A stretch of 64,000 bases of DNA, from the NCBI RefSeq assembly GCF_018860155.1, contig NZ_JAHKNI010000028.1:1-64000 (forward strand). The letters run 5' to 3'. Source of the DNA: Nocardia albiluteola. Lineage in GTDB: Bacteria; Actinomycetota; Actinomycetes; Mycobacteriales; Mycobacteriaceae. Of the stretch, positions 1 to 8,505 are shown one piece after another (positions within the stretch are counted from its first letter, which is position 1; each line of letters opens with the position of its first letter). Made by a program: the position numbers and the translations under genes. The notes under the pieces are model-generated. The model searched no databases. It had not been told where the DNA came from and worked only from the letters and a program-made list of their open reading frames with translations.

Positions 1-3
1 CAT

Positions 4-33
4 CCGGTGCGAGACTTACGGCCCCCGCACCGG
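4..33. other. Stem-loop near the left edge
   Basis: Eight-base perfect arms (CCGGTGCG at 4-11, CGCACCGG at 26-33) enclose a 14-base loop. There is no T-run on either side, so terminator function is not clear. It could belong to a gene left of the window. Apart from this, bases 34-149 ahead of the first gene show nothing else I can call. Confidence 0.3.
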
Positions 34-149
34 CCCGACAGATCAAATTAAGGACAACCCAGCAGGGCGTCAGTCGGACCCAGAGTCACGACCAGCGCAG
101 GAACACGCCTTACATCATCAATGTCGGACCCTCGCGATACCGTCGCCGC

Positions 150-1067
150 GTGAGTGCAGTGCGGGCCGGTGTGTGGTTGACCGTGTTGAGTGGGTTGACG
201 TTCGGGGCCTCGGGGGCATTCGCGAAGTCGGTGATGGGGGCCGGATGGTCGCCGGGGGCGACGGTGGCGGTGCGGCTGACGGGGGCCGCGGCGGTCATGG
301 TCGTGATCGCGCTGATTGTGGATCGGCGGGGGCTGTTCGACAGCCTCGGGCAGGCGCGCACCGTGCTGGCGTACGGCACGATCGGCATTGCCCTGGTGCA
401 GGCGACGTTCTTCTTCTCGGTGCGGTATGTGCCGGTGGGGGTGAGCCTGATGATTCAGTTTCTCGCGCCCATTCCGGTGATGGGATGGAACTGGCTGGCA
501 AACGGCAGGCGGCCGAGTGCGGCGACGCTCGTCGGCGCGGTGCTCGCGCTGGTGGGCGCGGCACTGGTCATCGATGTCGTCCACGCGGGGCGGCTGAGCG
601 TGGCGGGGCTGGCCTGGGCCACCGCATCGATGCTCGGCAACGCGGTGTTCCTGGTGCTGTCCGCGCACAGTTCCGCGATCCTGCGCCCGGTCGTCCTGCT
701 GAGCACGGGCCTGACCGCCGCCGCGGCCACCGTCTGGGTGCTCGCGGCGGTTCGGCTGCTGCCGGTCGCCTTCGGCGATCATCCGACCACGCTGGCCGCG
801 CATCGAATTCCCGTCGCGGTGCCGATGGCGTTGCTGATCCTGATCAGCACGGTCGTCGCCTACCTGTGCGGCGTGGCGGGTGCCGCGCGAATCGGGTCGA
901 CGCTGATGTCGCTGGTGTTGCTGAGCGAGGTGTTGTTCGCCGTGGTGCTGTCATGGCTGCTGCTCGGCGAGGCGGTGACACCGCTGCAGATGGCCGGCGG
1001 GGCCGGCGTCGTGGCCGGCATCGCGCTGGCCCAGCACCGGCGCGAACCGGCGCCGGTGCCCGTCTGA
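150..1067 (+). CDS. EamA-family (drug/metabolite transporter superfamily) inner-membrane exporter
   Basis: The 305-residue protein has about ten hydrophobic segments arranged as two similar halves, the length and topology of EamA/RhtA-type exporters. These move amino acids, metabolites or drugs out of the cell; the substrate cannot be read from sequence. The segment near residues 5-30 (GLTFGASGAFAK) and the PxxV-type motifs in the later helices fit the family. I use the GTG at 150; no strong Shine-Dalgarno is visible, so a start a few codons away is possible. It is followed on the same strand by the csoR operator and csoR, but a 97-base gap with its own operator argues against simple co-transcription. 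Family assignment is solid, the substrate unknown. Confidence 0.8.
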   Translation: MSAVRAGVWLTVLSGLTFGASGAFAKSVMGAGWSPGATVAVRLTGAAAVMVVIALIVDRRGLFDSLGQARTVLAYGTIGIALVQATFFFSVRYVPVGVSLMIQFLAPIPVMGWNWLANGRRPSAATLVGAVLALVGAALVIDVVHAGRLSVAGLAWATASMLGNAVFLVLSAHSSAILRPVVLLSTGLTAAAATVWVLAAVRLLPVAFGDHPTTLAAHRIPVAVPMALLILISTVVAYLCGVAGAARIGSTLMSLVLLSEVLFAVVLSWLLLGEAVTPLQMAGGAGVVAGIALAQHRREPAPVPV

Positions 1068-1086
1068 CAAGACGAACCGGCCAGTG

Positions 1087-1101
1087 TACCCTAGGGGGGT
1101 A
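1087..1101 (+). promoter_or_regulatory. CsoR/RicR-type copper operator upstream of csoR
   Basis: The 15-base sequence TACCCTAGGGGGGTA has the form TACCC-N5-GGGTA, the GC-tract palindrome recognised by CsoR-family copper repressors in actinobacteria. It lies 63 bases before the csoR start, between the transporter and csoR, so autoregulation by the product is the natural inference. The rule is from the family; binding here is inferred. Confidence 0.7.
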
Positions 1102-1164
1102 TTAGGCGGGGCCGTGTGGGGCCCGAGCTGCAGGCCCCCGATGGACAGAAGCGAGGGAACACCG

Positions 1165-1515
1165 GTGACCGAGAACCAGACCGATCCCCCCGGCGAGGGC
1201 GCCGGCCAGGACGACACCGGGCACAACCATGCCGGGCACGGCTACATCACGGCCAAGGACGACTACCTCAAGCGCCTGCGCCGCATCGAGGGCCAGGCCC
1301 GCGGCCTGCAGCGCATGGTCGAGGAGGAGAAGTACTGCATCGATATCCTCACCCAGGTCTCGGCGATGACCAAGGCACTGCAGGCGGTCGCGATGGGCCT
1401 GCTCGAGGATCACATCAGCCACTGCGTCGTCGACGCGGCGGTGCAGGGCGGCCCCGAGGCCGAGGCGAAGATCAAAGAGGCCACCGACGCCATCGCCCGC
1501 CTCGTGCGCTCCTGA
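1165..1515 (+). CDS. csoR: CsoR-family copper-sensing transcriptional repressor
   Basis: The 116-residue all-helical DUF156/CsoR protein starts at GTG 1165, chosen because GAGGGA sits 7-12 bases upstream and residues before it are unlike the family. The Cu(I)-binding triad is present: Cys58 (in EKYCID), His83 and Cys87 (HISHC), giving the Cys-His-x3-Cys pattern of true copper CsoR rather than the formaldehyde or persulfide sensors. The N-terminus is unusually His-rich (GHNHAGHGY, residues 19-27), which could add metal affinity. In the family, apo-protein binds DNA and copper releases it. A matching operator lies just upstream. No copper ATPase or copper chaperone gene is adjacent, so its other targets are presumably elsewhere, although the EamA gene upstream is close. 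Confidence 0.88.
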   Translation: MTENQTDPPGEGAGQDDTGHNHAGHGYITAKDDYLKRLRRIEGQARGLQRMVEEEKYCIDILTQVSAMTKALQAVAMGLLEDHISHCVVDAAVQGGPEAEAKIKEATDAIARLVRS

Positions 1516-1526
1516 GGCCGTGCCCG

Positions 1527-2057
1527 TTACCGGGCCCGCAACAACGCCAGCGCGAAGGCGCCGAAGGAACCGGTGCTCACCAGGGCGCGGGCGATATTCC
1601 ACGTCACCCACGGCCCCTCGAACCGGGCTCGGGCGCCGGCGGCGTCGGTCGGGCGCGCCGCGGCGAGCTGATCGTTCAACGGCACGCTGATCCCGCTGGT
1701 GATCAGGAACATGAGCACGTAGCAGACGAATCCCGCGATGATCAGGTACCGCACCGCCGGATCCCCGGTCCGCCAGTTCGTCACCACCGCGGCCAGCCCG
1801 ACCGCCACACCGCCCATGAACAGCGTCATGAACAGCGGATTCACGATCGCGACGTTGATGTTCTGCATGACCTCGACGAAGGCGGCGTCTCCGCTGCGCT
1901 TCAGCCCGGGCATGACGGCGTAGGCGAACGCGGCGAACAACCCCGCCATCAGTCCCGCGACGATCGTCGCGACAACCAGTGTGGCCGAGCCGAACCCGCG
2001 CAGCGTCCCGCTGCCCTCGGCCGCCGCGACGGGGACGAAATGGGTGTTCTCGATCAT
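1527..2057 (-). CDS. DUF1772 / anthrone-oxygenase-like membrane protein
   Basis: The 176-residue protein has four hydrophobic segments (around residues 25-50, 75-95, 105-125 and 150-172) and the DUF1772 layout, including a motif near FAYAVMPGL in helix 1 and a GPWVTWN-like stretch before the last helix. DUF1772 proteins resemble anthrone oxygenases; many are membrane proteins of unknown role in actinobacteria. I start at ATG 2057, preceded by AAGGGA, rather than at the earlier in-frame ATGs. It is convergent with csoR (11 bases between stops) and divergent from the LysR gene, so it is the likely regulatory target of that LysR protein. Confidence 0.75.
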   Translation of the reverse strand: MIENTHFVPVAAAEGSGTLRGFGSATLVVATIVAGLMAGLFAAFAYAVMPGLKRSGDAAFVEVMQNINVAIVNPLFMTLFMGGVAVGLAAVVTNWRTGDPAVRYLIIAGFVCYVLMFLITSGISVPLNDQLAAARPTDAAGARARFEGPWVTWNIARALVSTGSFGAFALALLRAR

Positions 2058-2138
2058 GGCATTCCCTTTCTCCATGCATTTCCTTGGACAAGTGCCCGGA
2101 TCAAGCATTAGAAATGGGGGTAACCGGGAACAACGACG

Positions 2139-2150
2139 CGTTGGGCAACG
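2139..2150. promoter_or_regulatory. Candidate LysR operator in the divergent intergenic region
   Basis: CGTTGGGCAACG is a perfect 5-2-5 inverted repeat in the 129-base space between the divergent DUF1772 and LysR genes, 37 bases before the LysR start. LysR regulators commonly bind dyads in such spaces. The typical T-N11-A form is not clearly met, so this is only a candidate. Confidence 0.35.
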
Positions 2151-2186
2151 ACCGTATAGACCCGCTCAACGATCGGGGACCAGGCA

Positions 2187-3092
2187 GTGGAGCGGCACGA
2201 GATCGAGGCCTTCCTCGCGGTGGCGGACGAGTTGCACTTCGGTCGGGCCGCCGAGCGCCTGCACGTGTCGACCGGCCGGATCAGCCAGACCATCAAGGTG
2301 CTCGAACGTCGTTTCGGCGCAGCGCTTTTCGAACGGACCAGCCGTCGCGTCGCGCTCACCCCGATCGGGCGGCAGTTCTACGAGGATCTGCTCCCGGGCG
2401 TCGAGCAGATCCGGACGGCGGTGTGTCGCGCCACCGCCGCCGGGCGCGGCCTCACCGGAACCCTGGACATCGGCTTCGTCGGGGCCGCCGCCGGAGAGCT
2501 GATCCTGGAGGTGCACAAGGCCTTCCGCGCCGAACATCCGGACATCGAGGTCCGCATTCGCGAGATCCAGATCAACGACGGCCTGGACGGGTGGCGGCGC
2601 GACACCTACGACATGGCGCTGACCGGCCGCCCGATCGTCGAACCCGATCTCGTCGTCGGCCCGACCCTCATCTTCGAGGACCGCATGCTGGCCCTGCCCG
2701 CCGCACATCCGCTCGCCGCCAGATCCTCGCTCTCACTGGAGGATCTGGCCGAGGTGACGCTGCTCCGCATGCCGCGCACCGTGCCCGATGCGCTCCTCGA
2801 CGACCGGATCCCGAGCCACACGCCGAACGGCCGCCCGATCGCGCACGGACCGATCGCGCACACCTTCCAGGAGATCCTGGCCATGATCGGCGCCGGGACG
2901 GGCGCCTTCGTGGTCGGGGCCCAGGTCACCCGCTTCTACCTGCGCCCCGGCGTCCGCTACGTGCCCTTCCGCGACGCGCCGCCCGTCGAATGGGGTTTCG
3001 TCTGGCTTCGGGCCCGCGAGACCGTGCGGGTGCGCGCCTTCGCCGCGGCGGCCGCGCGACTCACGCGCGATTGCCGCAGCGAACGGAGTTGA
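2187..3092 (+). CDS. LysR-family transcriptional regulator
   Basis: The 301-residue protein has a LysR winged helix-turn-helix at residues 3-62 (ending ALFERTSRRVALT, the family's usual recognition and wing region), a linker helix and a periplasmic-binding-protein-like effector domain from about residue 88 (TGTLDIGFVG) to 295. It resembles the CbbR/HcaR-type group by length and domain order, but the ligand is not predictable. The GTG at 2187 gives the standard N-terminus. It is transcribed away from the DUF1772 gene, the classic layout for a LysR protein controlling its divergent neighbour. Confidence 0.85.
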   Translation: MERHEIEAFLAVADELHFGRAAERLHVSTGRISQTIKVLERRFGAALFERTSRRVALTPIGRQFYEDLLPGVEQIRTAVCRATAAGRGLTGTLDIGFVGAAAGELILEVHKAFRAEHPDIEVRIREIQINDGLDGWRRDTYDMALTGRPIVEPDLVVGPTLIFEDRMLALPAAHPLAARSSLSLEDLAEVTLLRMPRTVPDALLDDRIPSHTPNGRPIAHGPIAHTFQEILAMIGAGTGAFVVGAQVTRFYLRPGVRYVPFRDAPPVEWGFVWLRARETVRVRAFAAAAARLTRDCRSERS

Positions 3093-3101
3093 GGCCCGCA
3101 A

Positions 3102-3935
3102 CTACTCCCGGGCCGCCAGCGCGGAGGCGAGCGCGCGCAGGGTGGCGATGTAATCGGCATCGAGGGACTGGATGGCCACCTGATCCGCGCCCGCGTCCAG
3201 GTGGGCGGTGATGCCCGCCGCAATGTCGGCCGCCGTGCCGTGCAGGGCCAGGGCGTCGACGAGGCGGTCGCTGCCGGGCTTGGTCAGGTCCTCGTCGGTA
3301 TAGCCGAGACGGCGCAGGTTGGAGGTGTAGTTCTGCAGGTCGAGGTAGAAATTGACGGTCTGTCGTCCGGTCTCGCGGGCCGTGGCCGGGTCGGCGTCCA
3401 GCACGACCTTCTGCTCGGCCACCAGCAGCGCGTCCGCGCCCAGGGTCGCGCGCGCCTCGCGGGTGTGGTCGGGGGTGGTCAGGTACGGCAGGGCGCCGGC
3501 GGTGCGGTCGCGGGCCAGGCGCAGCACGCGCGGGCCGAGCGCGGCCAGGGCGCGGCGGTCCTGCGGCACCCCGGCCTCGTCGAGGACATCGAGATACTCC
3601 ACCAGCACGTCGTACGGCTTGCGGTAGACGTCGGTGTGCTCCGGGTGGCCCGCGCCGATGCCGAGAATGAACCGGCCCGGGAAGCGCGCATCGATGCGAT
3701 GGAACGACTCCGCGGCATCCTTGGCCGGGGACGCCCACACGTTCACGATGCTGGTGCCGACGACCAGGTTCTCGGTCGCCTCCAGCAGCGACTCCGCCAC
3801 CGGCAGATCCGCGCCCGGCGAGCCACCCAGCCACACCGTGCCGAAGCCCAGCCCCTCCACCACCGCGGCCTCCTCGGGGGTGACCCCCGAGAAGTGCCGC
3901 CATACGCCCAATCGGCCGAGCCCTCGATTCGTCAT
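3102..3935 (-). CDS. LLM-class F420-dependent oxidoreductase (MSMEG_4141-like)
   Basis: The 277-residue luciferase-like TIM-barrel protein starts LGRLGVW and contains VVGTSIVNVWA (residues 59-69) and FILGIGAGHPE, both typical of the actinobacterial LLM subgroup that uses deazaflavin F420 as hydride carrier. The length is normal for the short TIGR03620-like subgroup. Substrate unknown. I start at ATG 3935, with a purine-rich GGACGGGG just upstream; longer in-frame extensions to 4187 run into the neighbouring gene and are rejected. It lies 41 bases downstream of another minus-strand gene and may share its transcript. Converges with the LysR gene. Confidence 0.8.
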   Translation of the reverse strand: MTNRGLGRLGVWRHFSGVTPEEAAVVEGLGFGTVWLGGSPGADLPVAESLLEATENLVVGTSIVNVWASPAKDAAESFHRIDARFPGRFILGIGAGHPEHTDVYRKPYDVLVEYLDVLDEAGVPQDRRALAALGPRVLRLARDRTAGALPYLTTPDHTREARATLGADALLVAEQKVVLDADPATARETGRQTVNFYLDLQNYTSNLRRLGYTDEDLTKPGSDRLVDALALHGTAADIAAGITAHLDAGADQVAIQSLDADYIATLRALASALAARE

Positions 3936-3976
3936 GCCCCGTCCCAACCTCGCCGGCCCGATCGGTATTCCGCGCC

Positions 3977-4849
3977 CTAGGCGGGCCCCAGCTCGAACTC
4001 CGGGTGCACATGCACCGGAAGCGGCTTCGTGGGTTCCGGCAGCACGCCCAGCCGCGCCCGCACCACCACCTCGACGACCTCGTGCGGAATCGAATCCTCG
4101 TCCTCGGGCTCGGCGATCTCGATGCCCAGCTCGCGGGCCGCGCGGTCGTGCAGCATCCGGGCGTCCAGGGCGGCCTGCACCTGCCACCGGAAGTCCTGGG
4201 CGCTCATCGGCTCCTCGTCGGCGGGCTCCTGCTCATCGGTCAGCCGCCGCGACTCCTCCAGCCCCGCACCGACGAAAGGAGCGAGATCGTATGCGGCGCC
4301 GCAGTTTTCGTCGTCGATGAAGACCAGGAAACCGTCCGTGCGGCCCGCGCGGACGAAGCTTCCGAAGAGGGTGGCCCCGGCGCCGTCGGTATCGGGCCAG
4401 CGGACGAACTCCCCGGCGGAGACCGGCTGGTCGAGCTCGCTCACCCACGCCGGAGCGACGACTCCGGCGCCCGCGAGCTCGGCGGCCGCCTCGCTCGCCA
4501 GGGCCCGCGCGGGCTCGGACGTCAGCTCCGCGACGCAGCGCAGGAACGCGACCGCGCCCGGCGAGGCCAGCTCCCGGGCCTTGTCGATGAACAGGCGCGC
4601 GAACACCTCGCGGTAGTCCTCGCTCTCCCCGTAGCCGACAGCGAGCAGCCCGGCCGCGAGATACTCCCCATCCACCGGCTCGTCCACCTGCTCGAATTCG
4701 GCGATGCGGGCGGCCACCTCGTCCATCATCTCGCCCATGCCGAGATCCTCGGGAGATGCGAGATCGCCGGAATCGGCCTCGACCGGGACCTCCGCCCGGT
4801 CCTGCTTCTTGGTCTTCTTTCCCTTGCGCCCACGGCTCACCGGACTCAT
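3977..4849 (-). CDS. Uncharacterised actinobacterial protein with basic N-terminus and acidic body
   Basis: The 290-residue protein is not one I recognise. The N-terminal 20 residues are strongly basic (RGRKGKKTKKQ), followed by an acidic, mainly helical region (residues 25-220) and a C-terminal part ending with HVHPEFELGPA. No signal peptide or membrane segment is seen. Start chosen at ATG 4849, where GGGAG lies five bases upstream. It is divergent from the next small gene (84 bases apart) and upstream of the oxidoreductase on the same strand. A helical-repeat adaptor-like fold is possible but only a guess. Confidence 0.6.
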   Translation of the reverse strand: MSPVSRGRKGKKTKKQDRAEVPVEADSGDLASPEDLGMGEMMDEVAARIAEFEQVDEPVDGEYLAAGLLAVGYGESEDYREVFARLFIDKARELASPGAVAFLRCVAELTSEPARALASEAAAELAGAGVVAPAWVSELDQPVSAGEFVRWPDTDGAGATLFGSFVRAGRTDGFLVFIDDENCGAAYDLAPFVGAGLEESRRLTDEQEPADEEPMSAQDFRWQVQAALDARMLHDRAARELGIEIAEPEDEDSIPHEVVEVVVRARLGVLPEPTKPLPVHVHPEFELGPA

Positions 4850-4933
4850 GGGCTCCCAGTCTGCCAGCCCGCGTCGAGCAGACACACCGTAGTGTCGGGC
4901 GTGTCCGCGTTCAACCACAGTCCACGAGGAGCG

Positions 4934-5215
4934 ATGAAGGAGACCCTGCACTTCACCGTCGAGCAGCACCGGGTCGATTACGTCTTCGATCGGACCTGGG
5001 GACATCTGCGGATACTCGTCGACGATGCACCCGTCGTCACCGACCGGATGCTGTTCTCTCTCCAGTACGTCAAAGAGTTTCGCTTCGCGGTCGGCGGCCA
5101 CCCTGTGGTCATCACGAAGCGGCGCAGGCGTTTCCTGGCCGGATTCCACGATTCGGAGTACCGGGTCCAGGTGGACGGCCGACCGGTCGACGTCTCGCTG
5201 GTCACCGTGCCCTGA
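4934..5215 (+). CDS. Small beta-rich protein of unknown function
   Basis: The 93-residue protein starts at ATG 4934 with a clear ribosome binding site (GAGGAG, four bases away). It has an alternating hydrophobic pattern and two VDG/VGG-containing strands (RFAVGGHPVVI, YRVQVDGRPV) that recall FAIM-like beta-sandwich repeats; this resemblance is weak. No membrane segment or signal peptide. It faces away from the preceding gene and converges with truA (9 bases between stops). Confidence 0.6.
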   Translation: MKETLHFTVEQHRVDYVFDRTWGHLRILVDDAPVVTDRMLFSLQYVKEFRFAVGGHPVVITKRRRRFLAGFHDSEYRVQVDGRPVDVSLVTVP

Positions 5216-5224
5216 CTCGAAACC

Positions 5225-6067
5225 TCAACCGCCGCAACATCCCCCGGGCACGGTCCGTATTTCGCGGGTCTGGGCGTTGCGGGCGGCCAGATCGGCATCG
5301 TCCGGATAATCGACCCCGATCAGGCTCAGGCCGTGCGCGGGCGCGACGGTCACCGAGCTCGAGCGCGCACGCTCGTCGAGCAGCCCGGCGATCCACTCCG
5401 GCGTGCGGCGGCCCTCACCGACCGCGAGCACCCCACCGACCAGGCTGCGCACCATCGACCAGCAGAATGCGTCGGCGCTGACGTACGCGGTCAGCAGCTC
5501 GCCGTCGGCCTCCCAGTCGAAGCGCTGGAGTTCGCGCACGGTGGTCGCGCCCTCCCGGCGACGACAGAAGGCCGCAAAATCGTGCAGCCCCAACAGCTTT
5601 CGCGACGCCTCGCGCATCGCCTCCACATCGACCGGGCGGCAGGGCACCACGCTGCGCGCGGCCAGCGGATCGGCGCCGAAGGGGGCGGTGGTCAGCCGGT
5701 AGGCGTAATGACGGCGGATCGCCGAGAAACGCGCATCGAAATCGGCGGGCGCGGGCCGAATTCCGGTGATGCGCACGTCCTTGGGCAGGAATCGGGCCAT
5801 GCGGTGCAGCAGCTTCGGAAAGTCGATCTCCGCGGTCGTGTCGAAGTGCGCGACCTGTCCCTGCGCGTGCACTCCCGCATCGGTGCGGCCCGCGACGGTC
5901 AGCTGGACGGGCTCGCGCAGGACCTTGCTCAGGGACTCCTCCAGCACGCCCTGCACCGTCCGCAGCCCCGGCTGGCGCGCCCAGCCGGTGAAATCGGTGC
6001 CGTCGTAGGCGATGTCCAGCCGTACCCGAATTGCAACGATGTGCCCGGATGAATCGGGCTCAGTCAC
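5225..6067 (-). CDS. truA: tRNA pseudouridine(38-40) synthase TruA
   Basis: The 280-residue enzyme isomerises uridines 38, 39 and 40 in the tRNA anticodon arm. The catalytic Asp63 lies in the diagnostic AGRTDAGVHAQG motif, and the early YDGTDFTGWARQ and later FCRRRE/SMVR motifs fit TruA. I use GTG 6067 because AGGAGG is six bases upstream; the longer frame from 6130 runs through the rplQ terminator. It is the last gene of the ribosomal cluster, as in other actinobacteria. The terminator-like hairpin 25 bases before the start means its expression depends either on read-through from rplQ or on its own promoter. Confidence 0.95.
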   Translation of the reverse strand: MTEPDSSGHIVAIRVRLDIAYDGTDFTGWARQPGLRTVQGVLEESLSKVLREPVQLTVAGRTDAGVHAQGQVAHFDTTAEIDFPKLLHRMARFLPKDVRITGIRPAPADFDARFSAIRRHYAYRLTTAPFGADPLAARSVVPCRPVDVEAMREASRKLLGLHDFAAFCRRREGATTVRELQRFDWEADGELLTAYVSADAFCWSMVRSLVGGVLAVGEGRRTPEWIAGLLDERARSSSVTVAPAHGLSLIGVDYPDDADLAARNAQTREIRTVPGGCCGG

Positions 6068-6092
6068 AGCGACCTCCTGGTTAACATGAGGA

Positions 6093-6124
6093 AAGCCCGC
6101 CGACCCGGAGGGGACGGCGGGCTT
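6093..6124 (-). terminator. Hairpin between rplQ and truA
   Basis: Ten-base perfect arms (AAGCCCGCCG at 6093-6102, CGGCGGGCTT at 6115-6124) with a 12-base loop. On the minus strand, the direction of transcription, the stem is followed by a short TTTCCT. It looks like a partial Rho-independent terminator or attenuator after rplQ. Confidence 0.7.
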
Positions 6125-6156
6125 ACTCATGGGCTCAGCCCCGAGGGGCAGATCCC

Positions 6157-6669
6157 CTACTCGCTCTTCTCGGCCTCGGCCTCGTCGACCGGGGCATCGA
6201 CCGGAGCCTCGGCGGCGGCCTCTTCGACCTCGACCGGGGCGTCGACCGGAGCCTCCGCCTGCTTCTGCTGCGCGGCAACGCGGCGGGCGCGATCGGCCTC
6301 GTTGGTCACGGTCTTCTCCCGGACCAGCTCGATGATCGCCATCGGCGCGTTGTCACCCTTGCGGGGGACGGTCTTGATGATGCGGGTGTAGCCACCCTCG
6401 CGACCCTCGAACGACGGTCCGATGTTCGCGAAGAGCTCGTGCAGGACATCCTTGCTGCGGATGACCTTGAGCACCTCGCGGCGGTCGGCCAGCGTGCCGG
6501 CCTTGGCCTTGGTGACGAGCTTCTCGGCGTAGGGGCGCAGCGCCTTGGCCTTGGCCTCGGTGGTCGTGATCCGACCGTGCTCGAAGAGCGCCGTCGCCAG
6601 ATTGGCGAAGATCGCCTTCTGGTGCGACGCCGACCCGCCGAAGCGAGCACCCTTCTTGGGCTTGGGCAT
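6157..6669 (-). CDS. rplQ: 50S ribosomal protein bL17 with acidic C-terminal extension
   Basis: Residues 1-120 are a standard bL17 core (starts MPKPKKGARFGGSASHQ). Residues 128-170 form an Ala/Pro/Val/Glu tail with repeated APVDAPV motifs, an extension known in actinobacterial L17 proteins and longer than in E. coli (about 127 residues). AAGGAG stands eight bases before the ATG. It lies 47 bases downstream of rpoA in the alpha operon. The tail is low-complexity and likely disordered on the ribosome surface; its role is not known. Confidence 0.96.
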   Translation of the reverse strand: MPKPKKGARFGGSASHQKAIFANLATALFEHGRITTTEAKAKALRPYAEKLVTKAKAGTLADRREVLKVIRSKDVLHELFANIGPSFEGREGGYTRIIKTVPRKGDNAPMAIIELVREKTVTNEADRARRVAAQQKQAEAPVDAPVEVEEAAAEAPVDAPVDEAEAEKSE

Positions 6670-6716
6670 TGGTGTTCTCCTTTGGGGAAGGCTCCCGGGG
6701 CTGCGGCCCCGAAGGC

Positions 6717-7775
6717 CTAAAGCTGTTCGGTCTCGGCGTAGTCCTGCTCGCCGTTGTCGGTGTCGCTGAACGTGCCGCTGTCGCTCCAGGTCCCGGTGGC
6801 GGCGTCGTAGCCGACGACGCTGGACGGATCGAAGGAGGCCGGGCTGTCCTTGAGCGACAGGCCCAGCGAATGCAGCTTGACCTTCACCTCGTCGATGGAC
6901 TTCTGGCCGAAGTTGCGGATGTCCAGCAGGTCCGACTCGGTGCGGGCAACCAGCTCGCCCACGGTGTGCACACCCTCGCGCTTGAGGCAGTTGTACGAGC
7001 GCACGGTGAGGTCCAGGTCCTCGATCGGCAGCGCGAACGAGGCGATGTGGTCCGCCTCGGCCGGGCTGGGCCCGATCTCGATGCCCTCGGCCTCGACGTT
7101 GAGCTCGCGCGCCAGGCCGAACAGCTCGACCAGGGTCTTACCGGCAGAGGCCAGCGCATCCCGGGGGGAGATCGAGTTCTTGGTCTCGACGTCCAGGATG
7201 AGCCGGTCGAAGTCGGTGCGCTGCTCGACGCGGGTCGCCTCGACCTTGTAGGTCACCTTCAGCACCGGAGAGTAGATCGAGTCGACCGGAATCCGGCCGA
7301 TCTCCGCACCCGACGCCTTGTTCTGCACGGCCGGGACGTAGCCGCGACCGCGCTCGACCACGAGCTCGATCTCCAGCTTGCCCTTGTCGTTCAGGGTCGC
7401 GATGTGCATGTCCGGGTTGTGCACGGTCACGCCGGCCGGGGGCACGATGTCGCCGGCGATGACAGCACCGGGGCCCGACTTGCGCACGTACATGGTGACC
7501 GGCTCGTCCTCCTCGGACGACACGACCAGGCCCTTGAGGTTCAGGATGATGTCGGTGACATCCTCCTTCACGCCCGGGACGGTGGTGAACTCGTGCAGCA
7601 CGCCGTCGATGCGGATGCTCGTGACAGCAGCACCCGGGATGCTCGACAGCAGCGTGCGGCGCAGCGAGTTGCCGAGGGTGTAGCCGAAGCCCGGCTCGAG
7701 CGGTTCGATGGTGAACTTCGAGCGGTTCTCGGCCAGAACCTCTTCGGTCAGCGTCGGTCGCTGTGAAATCAGCAT
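6717..7775 (-). CDS. rpoA: DNA-directed RNA polymerase alpha subunit
   Basis: The 352-residue subunit scaffolds RNA polymerase assembly (N-terminal dimerisation domain, about residues 1-230; motif SLRRTLLSSIPG) and contacts upstream DNA and activators through its C-terminal domain (about 250-315; EDLDLTVRSYNCLKREG). The acidic C-terminal tail after residue 320 is usual in this group. GGAGGA precedes the ATG. It lies between rpsD (103 bases) and rplQ in the conserved order. Confidence 0.98.
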   Translation of the reverse strand: MLISQRPTLTEEVLAENRSKFTIEPLEPGFGYTLGNSLRRTLLSSIPGAAVTSIRIDGVLHEFTTVPGVKEDVTDIILNLKGLVVSSEEDEPVTMYVRKSGPGAVIAGDIVPPAGVTVHNPDMHIATLNDKGKLEIELVVERGRGYVPAVQNKASGAEIGRIPVDSIYSPVLKVTYKVEATRVEQRTDFDRLILDVETKNSISPRDALASAGKTLVELFGLARELNVEAEGIEIGPSPAEADHIASFALPIEDLDLTVRSYNCLKREGVHTVGELVARTESDLLDIRNFGQKSIDEVKVKLHSLGLSLKDSPASFDPSSVVGYDAATGTWSDSGTFSDTDNGEQDYAETEQL

Positions 7776-7878
7776 TTTCTTCCTCCTTCTGGACGCCCGC
7801 TATTTGACGCCCACGAACTGGATTGTGGGAGGCCCCATTCCGGGGAACACGGCCTCCCACCAGCGGCGCTGTTGCGCC

Positions 7879-8484
7879 TTACTTCGAGTAGTACTCGACG
7901 ATCAGCTGCTCGTTCAGCGGTACGTCGATCTGCGCGCGCTCGGGCAGCTGGTGCACGAGGATGCGCAGCCGGCCCGGAACGACCTGCAGCCAGCCCACGT
8001 TCGGGCGGTCGCCGACGGTCTCGCGCGCCACCTGGAACGGCAGCGTCGGCAGCGACTTCTCCTTGACATCGATGATGTCGTACTGGCTCACCTGGAAGCT
8101 GGGAACGTTGACCTTGCGGTTGTTCACCAGGAAGTGGCCGTGGGAGACGAGCTGGCGGGCCTGACGACGGGTGCGGGCCAGACCGGCGCGGTACACGACG
8201 TTGTCCAGACGGGCCTCCAGCAGGCGCAGCAGGTTGTCACCCGTCTTGCCCTTCTGGCGGTTCGCCTCCTCGTAGTACCGGCGGAACTGCTTCTCCATGA
8301 CGCCGTAGGAGAAGCGAGCCTTCTGCTTCTCCTGCAGCTGCATCAGGTACTCGGACTCCTTGATCCGCGCGCGGCCGTGCTGGCCGGGCGGGTAAGGACG
8401 ACGCTCGAACGCCTGGTCGCCTCCGACGAGGTCGACACGCAGACGACGCGACTTGCGGGTGATGGGGCCTGTATAACGAGCCAT
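7879..8484 (-). CDS. rpsD: 30S ribosomal protein uS4
   Basis: The 201-residue protein has the uS4 N-terminal domain and the S4 RNA-binding domain (about residues 90-155, LARTRRQARQLVSHGHF). The zinc-ligand cysteines of the C+ form are absent, so it is the zinc-free form. uS4 nucleates 16S rRNA folding and in some bacteria represses its own operon. It lies 21 bases after rpsK. Confidence 0.97.
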   Translation of the reverse strand: MARYTGPITRKSRRLRVDLVGGDQAFERRPYPPGQHGRARIKESEYLMQLQEKQKARFSYGVMEKQFRRYYEEANRQKGKTGDNLLRLLEARLDNVVYRAGLARTRRQARQLVSHGHFLVNNRKVNVPSFQVSQYDIIDVKEKSLPTLPFQVARETVGDRPNVGWLQVVPGRLRILVHQLPERAQIDVPLNEQLIVEYYSK

Positions 8485-8505
8485 TTTTCGCTAAATCCTT
8501 TCCCG

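Noticed and set aside
1102..2091. Long minus-strand frame across csoR and DUF1772
   Set aside because: Crosses two convincing genes; Arg/Ala-rich without homology.
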